DNA from: Pseudomonas protegens
GTDB lineage: Bacteria; Pseudomonadota; Gammaproteobacteria; Pseudomonadales; Pseudomonadaceae
Assembly (NCBI RefSeq): GCF_003363755.1
Contig: NZ_CP031396.1
Location: forward strand, 3,442,501 to 3,506,500
Length of the DNA stretch: 64,000 bases
Reading direction: 5' to 3'
The notes below the pieces were generated by a model. It did not search any database. It was given only the letters and a program-made list of their open reading frames with translations, and was not told the DNA's origin. Shown here piece after piece: positions 35,861-44,707 of this stretch. Numbering within the stretch: position 1 is the first letter of the stretch; each line of letters begins with the position of its first letter. The position numbers and the translations under genes were made by a program.

Positions 35861-37618
35861 ATGCGCGACGCTCAACACCAGACGTTCCGGACCCATGACG
35901 GCGTCGAACTGTTTTACCGCCACTGGCCGGCCACTGAAGTGGCCCCCGGCGAACCGCGGCAGGCGGTGATGCTGTTTCATCGCGGTCACGAACACTCCGG
36001 GCGCATTGCCCATCTGGTGGACGAGCTGAACCTGCCGCAGGTCGACTTCTTCGCCTGGGACGCCCGTGGCCACGGCCAATCGCCGGGGGCCCGGGGCGAC
36101 AGCCCGAGCTTCGCCACCAGCGTGCGCGACGTGCAGACCTTCTGCGACCACCTGGGCAGCGCCCACGGCATCGATGAAGAAAACATCGCCGTGGTGGCCC
36201 AGAGCGTCGGTGCGGTGATCGCCTCCACCTGGGTCCACGACTACGCCCCACGGATTCGCTCCCTGGTGCTGGCCTCGCCGGCGTTCAAGGTCAAGCTGTA
36301 CGTGCCTTTCGCCCGCCCCGGCCTGGCCCTGATGCGGCGCTTTCGCGGCAACTTCTTCGTCAACAGCTACGTCAAGGCGCGCTTCTTGAGCCACGACCCG
36401 GAACGGGTGCGCAGCTACGACGCCGACCCGCTGATCACCAAGGCGATCTCGGTCAACGTGCTGCTGGGCCTGTATGAAGCAGCCGACCGGGTGGTGGCCG
36501 ATGCCCAGGCCATTCAGGTGCCGACCCAACTGCTGATCTCCGGCTCGGACTTCGTGGTGCACCGCAAGCCCCAGGAGCAGTTCTTCGAACGCCTGGGCAG
36601 CCTGCACAAGGAAAAACACATCCTCCCGGGCTTCTTCCACGACACCCTGGGAGAAAAGAACCGCGCGCCGGCCATGGCCAGCATCCGCCGCTTCATCCTG
36701 CAGAACTTCGCCCGCCCGCTGAACCGCCCTGCCCTGCTGGACGCCGACCGCCTGGGCGTGACCTGCGCCGAGTCTGAAGCCCTGGCCGCGCCGCTGCCGC
36801 ACAACTCCCTGCGCGACCTGTACTGGCGTGCGACCCGCGCCAGCATGCGCCTGGGCAGCCAGCTGTCGGCGGGGGTCAAGCTGGGCTTCGACACCGGCTT
36901 CGACTCCGGCAGCACCCTGGACTACGTCTACCGCAACCAGCCCACCGGGCATTCCGCCCTGGGCCGGCTGATCGACCAGAACTACCTGAACTCCATCGGC
37001 TGGCGCGGCATTCGCCAGCGCAAGCTGCACGTGGAGGAGCTGCTGCGCCTGGCCATGGAAAAGCTCCGTGAGCAGGACAGCGAAGTGCGCATCGTCGACA
37101 TCGCCGCCGGCCACGGCCGCTACATCCTCGAAGCCCTGCAAGGGGTCAGCCCGCTGCCGGAATCGATCCTGCTGCGCGACTACAGCGACATCAACGTGCG
37201 CGACGGCAGTGCCCTGATCCAGGAAAAGGGCCTGGGTGACATCGCGCGCTTCGTCAAAGGCAACGCCTTCGATCGCGAGGACCTGGCGGCCCTTGATCCC
37301 AAGCCGACCCTGGCGGTGGTCTCCGGGCTCTATGAACTGTTCGCCGACAACCAGATGGTCGGCGGTTCCCTGGCGGGGCTGGCCAGCGCCGTGGAACCCG
37401 GCGGCTACCTGGTGTACACCGGCCAGCCGTGGCACCCGCAACTGGAACTGATCGCCCGCGCCCTGACCAGCCACCGCGAAGGCCAGGCCTGGGTCATGCG
37501 CCGCCGCACCCAGGCGGAAATGGATCAGTTGGTGGAAGCCGCAGGCTTTCGCAAGATCACCATGCGCGTGGATGAGTGGGGGATCTTCAGCGTGTCCCTG
37601 GCGCAACGGGTGCAATGA
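35861..37618 (+). CDS. YnbC-like fusion: alpha/beta hydrolase plus SAM methyltransferase
   Basis: A 585-residue two-domain protein. Residues about 1-290 form a serine hydrolase of the monoglyceride lipase type (AVMLFHRGHEHSGR, FAWDARGHGQSPG, nucleophile VAQSVGAVIAS, HDTLGE). Residues about 380-585 form a class I methyltransferase (VRIVDIAAGHGRYILEAL, then a DUF4923-like or YnbC-type tail with WGIFSVSLAQ). The fusion could deacylate and methylate a lipid intermediate. The start at 35861 has ideal spacing to AAGGA; an ATG at 35855 is too close. It is coupled to the next gene (ATGA). Confidence 0.87.
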   Translation: MRDAQHQTFRTHDGVELFYRHWPATEVAPGEPRQAVMLFHRGHEHSGRIAHLVDELNLPQVDFFAWDARGHGQSPGARGDSPSFATSVRDVQTFCDHLGSAHGIDEENIAVVAQSVGAVIASTWVHDYAPRIRSLVLASPAFKVKLYVPFARPGLALMRRFRGNFFVNSYVKARFLSHDPERVRSYDADPLITKAISVNVLLGLYEAADRVVADAQAIQVPTQLLISGSDFVVHRKPQEQFFERLGSLHKEKHILPGFFHDTLGEKNRAPAMASIRRFILQNFARPLNRPALLDADRLGVTCAESEALAAPLPHNSLRDLYWRATRASMRLGSQLSAGVKLGFDTGFDSGSTLDYVYRNQPTGHSALGRLIDQNYLNSIGWRGIRQRKLHVEELLRLAMEKLREQDSEVRIVDIAAGHGRYILEALQGVSPLPESILLRDYSDINVRDGSALIQEKGLGDIARFVKGNAFDREDLAALDPKPTLAVVSGLYELFADNQMVGGSLAGLASAVEPGGYLVYTGQPWHPQLELIARALTSHREGQAWVMRRRTQAEMDQLVEAAGFRKITMRVDEWGIFSVSLAQRVQ

Positions 37619-38964
37619 TGAGCGCAGGCGCCTTGCCAGCGCGGGAGCCAGGCCTGCTGAAACCGGCGGTGCTCTGGCTGCTGCTCTTGGCACCGCTGTT
37701 CTTCAGCACCTACGGCTTCGCCACCTGGGTCACGGCCCAGCGCGACGACGTCGGCAGTCTGGTCTTCGACTGGGAGCGGCATATGCCGTTCTGGGCCTGG
37801 ACCATCGTGCCCTACTGGTCCATCGACCTGCTCTACGGCTTCTCCCTGCTGCTGCCGCGCAGCCGGGACGAGCTCAAGCGCCACGCCCTGCGCCTGCTCA
37901 CCGCCCAGGTGATCGCGGTCAGTTGCTTCCTGCTCTGGCCGCTGCGCTTCACCTTTGCCCGGCCAGAGCTGGACGGGGTCTTCGGCTGGCTGTTCGAGGT
38001 GCTGGCCGGCTTCGACAAGCCCTTCAACCAGGCCCCTTCCCTGCACATCGCGCTGCTGGTGGTGCTGTGGGTCTGCTACGCCCGGCATAGCCAGGGCTTC
38101 TGGCGCTGGCTGGTGCATGGCTGGTTCGGCTTGATCGGGGTATCGGTGCTCACCACTTATCAACACCACTTTGTCGACGTGCCTACCGGCGCCCTGGCCG
38201 GCTGGCTGTGTGTCTGGCTGTGGCCGCTGGATCGCCCCAGCCCGCTGTTCAGCGCACAACGGACCCAAGACCCGCGGCGCCGCCAACTGGCCTGGCGCTA
38301 CGCCCTGGGCGCGGCGCTATTGGCGGTGGCCGCCTTCACCTGGGGCGGCACCGGGCTGTGGTTGATCTGGCCCGCCGTGGCGCTGTTGCTGGTGGCCCTG
38401 AACTACGCGCTGCTCGGCGCCGCAGGGTTCCAGAAACGCGAGGACGGACGCCTGAGCCCCGCCGCCCGCTGGTTGCTGGCGCCCTATCTGGCAGCGGCCT
38501 GGATCAACTCGCGGCTGTGGACAAAAAAACATCCACAGCCGGATCAGGTTGTGGATAACGTCTGGCTCGGCCGCCTGCCCACCCCAGCCGAGCTCAAGGA
38601 CAGCCCCTTTGTCGCGGTGCTCGACCTGTGCGCCGAGCTGTCCCTGGACCGCCGTGGCTTGCAGGCCTACCAGAGCCTGCCGGTACTGGACCTGTGTGCC
38701 CTCAGCCCCGAGCAGTGCCTGGCTGCGGCGCAAGCCGTTGAACGCCTGCGCCAGCAAGGCCCGCTGCTGGTGTGCTGCGCCCTGGGTTATTCGCGCAGTG
38801 CCACGGCCATTGCCGCCTGGCTACTGCACAGCGGCCGCGCCGCCACCGTGGATGCGGCCATCGTGCAGATCCAGCGGGCACGCCCGCAGATCGTCCTGCA
38901 AGCGGCCCATCGGCAGGCGCTGGAAACCCTGATCAGTACCAAGAGAGCGGCCCATGTCCAGTGA
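37615..38964 (+). CDS. YnbD-like fusion: PAP2 membrane phosphatase plus dual-specificity phosphatase
   Basis: A 449-residue protein. The N-terminal membrane half (about 20-300) is PAP2/inositolphosphotransferase-like with NQAPSLHIALLVVLWV and TTYQHHFVDVPTGALAGW. The C-terminal cytoplasmic domain (about 310-449) is a dual-specificity phosphatase with the P-loop CCALGYSRSATAI (active CxxGxxR). Removal of phosphates from lipid head groups or from a lipid-linked inositol is likely. ATG at 37615 overlaps the previous stop; a second ATG follows immediately. A DnaA-box 9-mer lies within (38550-38558). Confidence 0.87.
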   Translation: MMSAGALPAREPGLLKPAVLWLLLLAPLFFSTYGFATWVTAQRDDVGSLVFDWERHMPFWAWTIVPYWSIDLLYGFSLLLPRSRDELKRHALRLLTAQVIAVSCFLLWPLRFTFARPELDGVFGWLFEVLAGFDKPFNQAPSLHIALLVVLWVCYARHSQGFWRWLVHGWFGLIGVSVLTTYQHHFVDVPTGALAGWLCVWLWPLDRPSPLFSAQRTQDPRRRQLAWRYALGAALLAVAAFTWGGTGLWLIWPAVALLLVALNYALLGAAGFQKREDGRLSPAARWLLAPYLAAAWINSRLWTKKHPQPDQVVDNVWLGRLPTPAELKDSPFVAVLDLCAELSLDRRGLQAYQSLPVLDLCALSPEQCLAAAQAVERLRQQGPLLVCCALGYSRSATAIAAWLLHSGRAATVDAAIVQIQRARPQIVLQAAHRQALETLISTKRAAHVQ

Positions 38965-39409
38965 GATGCAGCTCTACAGCGTCGCCAGCCTGCTGCGCCG
39001 GGGCCGGGCCCTGGATCAGTTATCCACAGGCCTGACCCTACTGGGCGCCCTGTATGGCCTGGGCCAGTACCTGCTGGCCAGTGTCAGCCTGGGAGGCCTG
39101 ATCGTCAGCCTGGCCCTGGTGCTGCTGGGGCTGGTGGAAAAGTACCTGGCGCTGCGCGTGGCCTTCGACGCCGACCTGTTTCAGCGCGTGGCCGATAGTC
39201 CCGCGTCCCTCGAACACAGCACCCAGGCCCTGGATCAGGCCCTGGGCGCCCTCGGCCTGCAGCCTGTGGAAAAAGGCGGCCGGCCCTGGGACCAACGCAG
39301 CCGCGGAGCCCTTGGCCTGCTGCGCCGCCAGGCGTTGCTGCTGGCGGCACAAGTGCTGGTGCTGTTGAGCTTGATCCTGGCCAGCCCCTGGCTGACCTTC
39401 GCCGGATAA
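38954..39409 (+). CDS. Small membrane protein of the ynb-like operon
   Basis: A 151-residue protein with three or four hydrophobic stretches (LTLLGALYGLGQYLLASV, GGLIVSLALVLLGLVEKYLA, LLLAAQVLVLLSLILASPW) and a soluble middle part. I recognise no family motif. It overlaps the phosphatase gene by 11 bp and is followed nine bases later by the acyltransferase start, so it belongs to the operon. It is absent from E. coli ynbABCD as I recall, making it a Pseudomonas-type addition. Confidence 0.8.
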   Translation: MSSEMQLYSVASLLRRGRALDQLSTGLTLLGALYGLGQYLLASVSLGGLIVSLALVLLGLVEKYLALRVAFDADLFQRVADSPASLEHSTQALDQALGALGLQPVEKGGRPWDQRSRGALGLLRRQALLLAAQVLVLLSLILASPWLTFAG

Positions 39410-39418
39410 GGAATGCCC

Positions 39419-40042
39419 ATGTTCGAACCCCTGGTTGCCAACCTCATCACCTCCGCCGCCCGCAGCATCACCGGGGCCCGCAGCCTGTGGCTCGGCTCCG
39501 CGCCGCAGCCGGTGCAGCGGATCTACTTCGCCAACCACAGCAGCCACGGCGACTTCGTGCTGCTCTGGGCCTCGCTGCCGCCGGCCCTGCGCAAGCTGAC
39601 CCGGCCCGTGGCCGGTGCCGACTACTGGCACAAAAGCCCCCTGCGCCGCTACATCATCAACCGGGTGTTCAACGGCGTGCTGATCGACCGCGAGCGCAAG
39701 GAGGCTGTGGATAACAATCCCATGCAGCCGATGCTCGATGCCCTGGACCAGGGTGACTCGCTGATCATCTTTCCGGAGGGCACGCGCAACCTGGAAGACG
39801 GCCTGCTGCCGTTCAAGAGCGGGATCTACCACCTGGCCAAACGTTATCCACAGGTAGAGGTGATTCCGGTGTGGATCGCCAACCTCAACCGGGTCATGCC
39901 CAAGGGCCGCTTCCTGCCCCTGCCCCTGCTGTGCACCACCAGCTTCGGTGCGCCACTGACCCTGGAAGAGGATGAAAGCAAGGAACACTTCCTCGAACGC
40001 AGCCGCGCCGCGCTGCTGGCCCTGGCCCCGGAGCACAGCTGA
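39419..40042 (+). CDS. PlsC-like 1-acyl-glycerol-3-phosphate acyltransferase
   Basis: A 207-residue acyltransferase. The HX4D motif is NHSSHGD (about residue 37) and the substrate motif is IIFPEGTRN (about 118), with FKSGIYHLAKRYPQVEVIPV after. It would add the second acyl chain to a lysophosphatidic acid-type substrate, supplying phosphatidate to the CdsA-like enzyme next door. Start 39419 is well spaced from AAGGA; ATG 39413 touches it. It sits one base before the next gene. Confidence 0.9.
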   Translation: MFEPLVANLITSAARSITGARSLWLGSAPQPVQRIYFANHSSHGDFVLLWASLPPALRKLTRPVAGADYWHKSPLRRYIINRVFNGVLIDRERKEAVDNNPMQPMLDALDQGDSLIIFPEGTRNLEDGLLPFKSGIYHLAKRYPQVEVIPVWIANLNRVMPKGRFLPLPLLCTTSFGAPLTLEEDESKEHFLERSRAALLALAPEHS

Positions 40043-40043
40043 A

Positions 40044-40976
40044 ATGGATAAGCAGACCCTGATGTTGTTCGGCGGCATCGGCGCCATTCTGGTGCTGGCC
40101 TCGCTGATCGGTTTCATCCTCAAGTGGCGCACCCGCGGCACACCCAACCCGGTGATCGACAACCTCAATGCGCGGATCAATGCCTGGTGGGTGATGGTGC
40201 TGGTGATCGGCATCGCCTTCTGGCTCGGCACGGCGGCGGTGATCCTGCTGTTCTACGCGGTGTCGTTCTACGCCCTGCGCGAGTTCCTCACCCTGACCCC
40301 GACCCGGCGCAGCGATTACCCGGCCCTGGTGGCGGCCTTCTATCTGGCCCTGCCCCTGCAGTACCTGCTGATCTACTCCGACTGGTACGGATTGTTCTCG
40401 ATCTTCATCCCGGTCTACGTGTTCCTGCTGCTGCCAATCCTGGCGTCCCTGGGGGGCGACAGCACGCACTTTCTGGAACGCGCCTCCAAGGTTCAGTGGG
40501 GGCTGATGATCGCGGTGTTCTGCGTGTCCTTCGTGCCGGCCCTGCTGACCCTGGACATCGCCGGCTACGAAGGCCGCAACCTGCTGCTGATCGCCTATCT
40601 GGTGATCGTGGTGCAGCTCTCGGATGTGCTGCAGTACGTCTGTGGAAAACTCTTCGGCAAGCGCAAGATCGCCCCCAACCTGTCGCCGTCCAAGACCGTC
40701 GAGGGCTTTGTCGGTGGCATCCTCCTGGCGTCCTTGATCGGCGGCGCGCTGTTCTGGATCACCCCGTTCAATGTCTGGCAGTCGTTCCTGATCGCCCTGC
40801 TGATCAACCTGCTGGGCTTTGCCGGCGGCATCGTCATGTCGGCGATCAAGCGCGACCGCGGGGTCAAGGACTGGGGCCACATGATCGAAGGCCACGGCGG
40901 CATGCTCGATCGCCTGGACTCGGTGTGCTTCGCTGCACCGATCTTCTTCCACCTGGTGCGCTACTGGTGGACCTGA
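40044..40976 (+). CDS. YnbB-like phosphatidate cytidylyltransferase
   Basis: A 310-residue CdsA-family membrane enzyme making CDP-diacylglycerol from phosphatidate and CTP. The family signature is complete: KTVEGFVGG, then SAIKRDRGVKDWGHMIEGHG and GMLDRLDS. About eight membrane segments are visible. It ends the operon and would feed its product to the YnbA-like enzyme of the first gene, which suggests a self-contained phospholipid pathway. The housekeeping cdsA is elsewhere. Confidence 0.93.
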   Translation: MDKQTLMLFGGIGAILVLASLIGFILKWRTRGTPNPVIDNLNARINAWWVMVLVIGIAFWLGTAAVILLFYAVSFYALREFLTLTPTRRSDYPALVAAFYLALPLQYLLIYSDWYGLFSIFIPVYVFLLLPILASLGGDSTHFLERASKVQWGLMIAVFCVSFVPALLTLDIAGYEGRNLLLIAYLVIVVQLSDVLQYVCGKLFGKRKIAPNLSPSKTVEGFVGGILLASLIGGALFWITPFNVWQSFLIALLINLLGFAGGIVMSAIKRDRGVKDWGHMIEGHGGMLDRLDSVCFAAPIFFHLVRYWWT

Positions 40977-40980
40977 GCCC

Positions 40981-41102
40981 TTGCTCGCGCTGGGCTGCAA
41001 CGCGGCCCCAGGCCCGGCCAACGCAAAGCACCTGACACCCCGCGTAGCCAGATTCTGCGGCCGCTGCGCGACCGAGCGGGAGCAAGCTTCCTCGCCACAG
41101 TA
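40981..41102. repeat. Degenerate REP pair after the ynb-like operon
   Basis: TTGCTCGCGCTGGGCTGCAA (40981-41000) and, inverted, GAGCGGGAGCAAGCTTCC plus TCGCCACAG (41075-41101) resemble the common P. fluorescens repeat TGTGGCGAGGGAGCTTGC. They lie between convergent genes. Confidence 0.55.
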
Positions 41103-41146
41103 GCTAGAGCAAGCCGGTGAGGCGCTGACCCGGCTGGCCAGGGTCA

Positions 41147-41629
41147 TCAGCCGGGCAAGTGCCCCAATGGCAAGGGCCCCGGGGTTTTCACCGTGTGAAT
41201 GGCGAAGTTGCTGCGGATGTCGCTGACCCCGGGGATCTTCAGCAGGCAGCCGGTGAGAAACCGGTCGTAACCGCGCAGGTCCGGGACCACCACCTGCAGC
41301 AGGAAGTCCGACTCGCCGGACACCAGGAACGCCGAGATCACCTCCGGCAACTGCAACACCGCCTGGCGGAAGGCTTCGGCCTCGGCGTCGTTGTGCCGCT
41401 CCACCTTGACCCCGACGAACACCGTCAGCCCCAGCCCCACTTCATCCCGGTCCAGGGTCGCCTGGTAACCACGGATCACCCCCGCCTCCTCCAGCATGCG
41501 CACCCGACGCAAACAGGGTGACGGCGACAGGCCGATCTCCTCGGCCAGTTGCACATTGCTCAGGCGGCCGTCGCGCTGCAGGGCAGCAAGGATCTTGCGG
41601 TCGTAGGCATCGAGTTTCATGTTTGGCAT
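41147..41629 (-). CDS. Lrp/AsnC-family transcriptional regulator
   Basis: A 160-residue regulator with an N-terminal HTH (LDAYDRKILAALQRDGRLSN, EIGLSPSPCLRRVRMLEEAG) and a C-terminal RAM ligand domain (VISAFLVSGESDFLLQVVV). It faces a LysE-type exporter across 135 bp, the usual pairing in which the regulator senses an amino acid and induces its export. ATG 41629 is used; ATG 41620 would also fit. Confidence 0.9.
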   Translation of the reverse strand: MPNMKLDAYDRKILAALQRDGRLSNVQLAEEIGLSPSPCLRRVRMLEEAGVIRGYQATLDRDEVGLGLTVFVGVKVERHNDAEAEAFRQAVLQLPEVISAFLVSGESDFLLQVVVPDLRGYDRFLTGCLLKIPGVSDIRSNFAIHTVKTPGPLPLGHLPG

Positions 41630-41764
41630 ATCCGGATGGCCGCTCCATTGAAAGCTGGAAGATTATGCCAATTTTCACAGTCTTGCTGGTTGATTACGCA
41701 AGCACCTGCCCGCCCCTGTGGCCCTAAACTGGGCGCACCGAGTCGACAACGAATGGGGTGCAAG

Positions 41765-42394
41765 GTGGCGCAACTGTGGATGTATTTCCTGGCTCTGGCG
41801 GTGGTCTACCTGCTGCCCGGCCCCGACATGATCCTGCTGCTGCAGACCGGTGCCCGCCAGGGCAAGGCCCAGGCACTGGCCACGGCCCTGGGGCTGGCGA
41901 TCTCCCGCGGCTGCCACGTCGCCCTGGCCGCCCTGGGCCTGGCGGCGCTGTTCAAGGCCGCCCCCTGGACCTTCGACGTGGTACGCCTGGCGGGCGCCGC
42001 CTACCTGCTGTGGATCGGTATCCAGTGCCTGCGCGCCAACCTGCTGCCCAACCTCGACAGCGCCGGCGTGGTGGCCACGCCCCTGCGCTGGCGCCAGGCG
42101 ATCCAGCGCGGCCTGCTGACCAACCTGCTGAACCCCAAGGCGCTGCTGTTCTGCTCGGTGCTGCTGCCGCAGTTCATCGATCCCCAGGCCAGCGCGGTAG
42201 CCCCCCAATTCGTCACCCTGGGTGTGTTGCTGGTGGCGGTGGGCGGACTATTCGACTGCTGCTACGCCCTGGCCGGCGCCGGGCTGGGCCGCTGGATGCA
42301 GCGCAGCCCTTCGGCCCAGCGCGTGCAGCAATGGCTGTTCGGCAGCCTGCTGATCGGCTTTGCCTTGCGCCTGACCTTCGTCCAGCAGGCCTGA
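41765..42394 (+). CDS. LysE/RhtB-family amino acid exporter
   Basis: A 209-residue inner-membrane exporter with six segments: YFLALAVVYLLPGPDMILLL, GARQGKAQALATALGLAISR, LAGAAYLLWIGIQCLR and NLLNPKALLFCSVLLPQFID. The PGPD loop and NPKA motif are family hallmarks. GTG at 41765 with GGGGTG upstream is the likeliest start; ATG 41753 in the same frame is possible. It is probably controlled by the divergent Lrp-type regulator. Confidence 0.88.
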   Translation: MAQLWMYFLALAVVYLLPGPDMILLLQTGARQGKAQALATALGLAISRGCHVALAALGLAALFKAAPWTFDVVRLAGAAYLLWIGIQCLRANLLPNLDSAGVVATPLRWRQAIQRGLLTNLLNPKALLFCSVLLPQFIDPQASAVAPQFVTLGVLLVAVGGLFDCCYALAGAGLGRWMQRSPSAQRVQQWLFGSLLIGFALRLTFVQQA

Positions 42395-42400
42395 CGGCAT

Positions 42401-42552
42401 CTGTAGCCGCTGCTGAGCCTCGGCGAAGCTGCGCGAAGGTCCGCAGGACCTTGCCTGGCGATCCCTCGACAAAATGTGCGCCCCAGAGATCGCCGCGACC
42501 GCTGCGTCGGAGTGCCGCCCAGCTCGTTCGCAGCCTGCGGCAGCGGCTACAG
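42401..42552. repeat. 152-bp REPIN with 12-bp perfect terminal inverted repeats
   Basis: CTGTAGCCGCTG (42401-42412) and CAGCGGCTACAG (42541-42552) are perfect terminal repeats. Inside, CTGCGCGAAGGTCCGCAGG and GTTCGCAGCCTGCGG form further stem parts. It begins 6 bp after the lysE stop and lies before the stop of the convergent TPR gene. One arm recurs at 17207-17250. Confidence 0.8.
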
Positions 42553-42568
42553 GATCCGGGGCACGCCT

Positions 42569-44707
42569 TTATGTCGCCTTGTGCGAGGGCACCGCGCGGC
42601 GGCGTCGGAACAGGTAGGCCGCCCCCAACAGCAGCACGCCGGCACCGGCGCCAGCAACCAGCCTGTGCTCGGCCACCGCGGAACGGGATGCGTCCAGCCA
42701 CTGGGTCAGGTAGCGCTTGTTGGCGCTGCCGAAGTCCGGCTCCTGGCAGTTCATGCCAAAGTTGCCGGCCCACTCCACAAAGGGGCCGTTTTCCACGTAG
42801 CGCCGGTAGTAGGCGATCTCCGCATCGCTACCCCGGGTCCAGCGCGCCGCCTTGCACAGCACCGCGGCATAGGCCTGGCTGGTGTGAGGCAGGAAGTCCG
42901 CGGCCTGGTTGCCCAGCTCCCCGGCCAGGTAGCGGTAGTGGTAACGCACGTCGGGCGCGGCGGTGGTGGCTTGCTGACGCTGCACTTCATCGGCGCTGAC
43001 AAAGGGCCCGGCCTGCACCGGCGGGATCTCCAGGCTGTAGCTGCCCCAGAGGCTGTGATAGTCCGGGCCCATTTCGTAACCCAGGATCTCCATGCCCGAG
43101 GCACGGGCCAGCTTGCCGGCCTGGTAATAGGCCTCTGCCCGGCGCGTGGGCAACCAGGCCGACTCGGCGCTGCGCCGGTACTCACCGTAAGCCTTGGCGA
43201 TGGCCTGGCGCTCCGGGCTGTCGAAGTAGCCCCAACCCTCTTCGTAGCGGCCTTCGCGCAGCAGGCGCCGGCCGAGCAATTCGCGCACCTGGGCGGCAAT
43301 CGGCAGGGTTTCGTAGTAGGCGTCCGGCTGCTTGGGCGTCGGCGGCGGTGCCGGTACCTGGGTATCGACGAACTGCTTGAGTTCATCCAGGGTCAGCACC
43401 CGCTCCGCCACCGTGGCTGCGTCGTGCCAGTAGATGTCGCCGCTGCGGTAGAGCAGCTCGAAGGCTTGCACGTAGTCGCCACGATCCAGGGCCAGCAGGG
43501 CGCTTTCGCCTTCGACCCGGCAACCGGGCTTGAGGTCTTCGTAATTGCCGTCGTAATCGCCGCGAAAGCCCCAGCTCTCGTCGCGGGGGAAGGCCGCGGC
43601 GGCCTTGGCGTATGCGGCGGCAGCAGCCGCCTTGTCGCCATCACGCAGGGCCATCTTGGCCCGCAGCCACCAGGCCAGGCCGCCATCGCCGGCATGCTCG
43701 AGCAAGCGCTGGGCGGTGGTGAAATCGCCATTCTGGTAATTCAGCGCCGCCAGCCGGTCGGCGTTGTCGAAACTGCCCGCAGTGCCCTGGCTCAGCAGCT
43801 TGATCAGTTTCACCTCCGACTCGGGCCGCTCGCCGAAGGACCAGCCCTGATGGGAGATCAATGAAGCGGTGAGCAAGCGGGCTACGGAAGGATGCTTGAG
43901 CTGCTCCAGCAATTGCGCGTCCGGCAGGCCGCTCAATTCGCCCACCACCTGCTTCAGGGAGCTGTAGCCGACCTCCGAACCCAGCTGGTTCTGGACGGCA
44001 TACAGATCGATGGCCTGGCTCCAGTCGTTCTGATCCTTGAGGATGCGGGCCTCCTCCCCCAGGCTGGCGACGCCCAGGCTCAAGGGATCGCTGAAGGCGT
44101 CGATGCTCAGCTGACGGGTCTGGGCGAACGACTGGCGCATGTCGCGCCGGCCCTGATCGTCCAGCTCGTTGGCTTGCTCGCTGATAAAGGACAGGGCCCG
44201 CCCCAGGGAATAGGCCGCCCAGGTACTGCGCAGGGCGCGTTGCTCGGCGGGCAGCGCCAGCACCTTGCGGAAATACTCCGCCGCCAACTCATGATCCCCG
44301 ACGCTGAAGGCCACGGCGCCCGCGGTGTAGAGCTTGATCTCCAGCGGCAGGCTGGCCCCTTGTTGCTCCGCCACGCGCGCGTCATTGAGCTTGCGCAGCT
44401 GGCCGACCAGGGTTTGCTGAGCCTGGTCCAGCCCTTGCTGTTCGGCCCAGTTACGCTCTTGCACCGAATAGCTGTCAGGCAGGCTGTAATCGACACTGAA
44501 GCCATTCTTGGCGACCGGCATGAGCCCGACGATGGGCTGACCCAGGCGGCTGATCTCGAACTGGAAACTGCCTTCGGGCAACTGCGCCAGCGTCTGTGGG
44601 CGGTCGTCCAGCAGGCGCATGGGGAAAGTCGGTCCGCAGGCCAGGGCCGGAGCCAGGGGCAGGCACAGGCTCAGGCACAGCAGGTGACGGGATCTAGGGA
44701 CGAACAT
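42569..44707 (-). CDS. Exported TPR-like protein with C-terminal membrane anchor, unknown function
   Basis: A 712-residue protein. The signal peptide (LLCLSLCLPLAPALA, cleavage before CGPTF) precedes a long alpha-helical body with repeated helix pairs typical of TPR arrays (for example DHELAAEYFRKVLALPAEQR, GDFTTAQRLLEHAGDGG, GDYVQAFELLYRSGDIYW). It ends with a hydrophobic anchor and basic tail (GVLLLGAAYLFRRRR). The mature N-terminal Cys could be lipidated, although no strong lipobox is seen. Start 44707 is set by AAGGAG nine bases upstream. It overlaps the preceding lipoprotein gene by 14 bp. I do not recognise a function. Confidence 0.8.
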   Translation of the reverse strand: MFVPRSRHLLCLSLCLPLAPALACGPTFPMRLLDDRPQTLAQLPEGSFQFEISRLGQPIVGLMPVAKNGFSVDYSLPDSYSVQERNWAEQQGLDQAQQTLVGQLRKLNDARVAEQQGASLPLEIKLYTAGAVAFSVGDHELAAEYFRKVLALPAEQRALRSTWAAYSLGRALSFISEQANELDDQGRRDMRQSFAQTRQLSIDAFSDPLSLGVASLGEEARILKDQNDWSQAIDLYAVQNQLGSEVGYSSLKQVVGELSGLPDAQLLEQLKHPSVARLLTASLISHQGWSFGERPESEVKLIKLLSQGTAGSFDNADRLAALNYQNGDFTTAQRLLEHAGDGGLAWWLRAKMALRDGDKAAAAAAYAKAAAAFPRDESWGFRGDYDGNYEDLKPGCRVEGESALLALDRGDYVQAFELLYRSGDIYWHDAATVAERVLTLDELKQFVDTQVPAPPPTPKQPDAYYETLPIAAQVRELLGRRLLREGRYEEGWGYFDSPERQAIAKAYGEYRRSAESAWLPTRRAEAYYQAGKLARASGMEILGYEMGPDYHSLWGSYSLEIPPVQAGPFVSADEVQRQQATTAAPDVRYHYRYLAGELGNQAADFLPHTSQAYAAVLCKAARWTRGSDAEIAYYRRYVENGPFVEWAGNFGMNCQEPDFGSANKRYLTQWLDASRSAVAEHRLVAGAGAGVLLLGAAYLFRRRRAVPSHKAT

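Noticed and set aside
35816..37693. Minus-strand open frame of 625 codons opposite the YnbC-like gene
   Set aside because: Shadow of a real gene with clear hydrolase and methyltransferase motifs on the plus strand.
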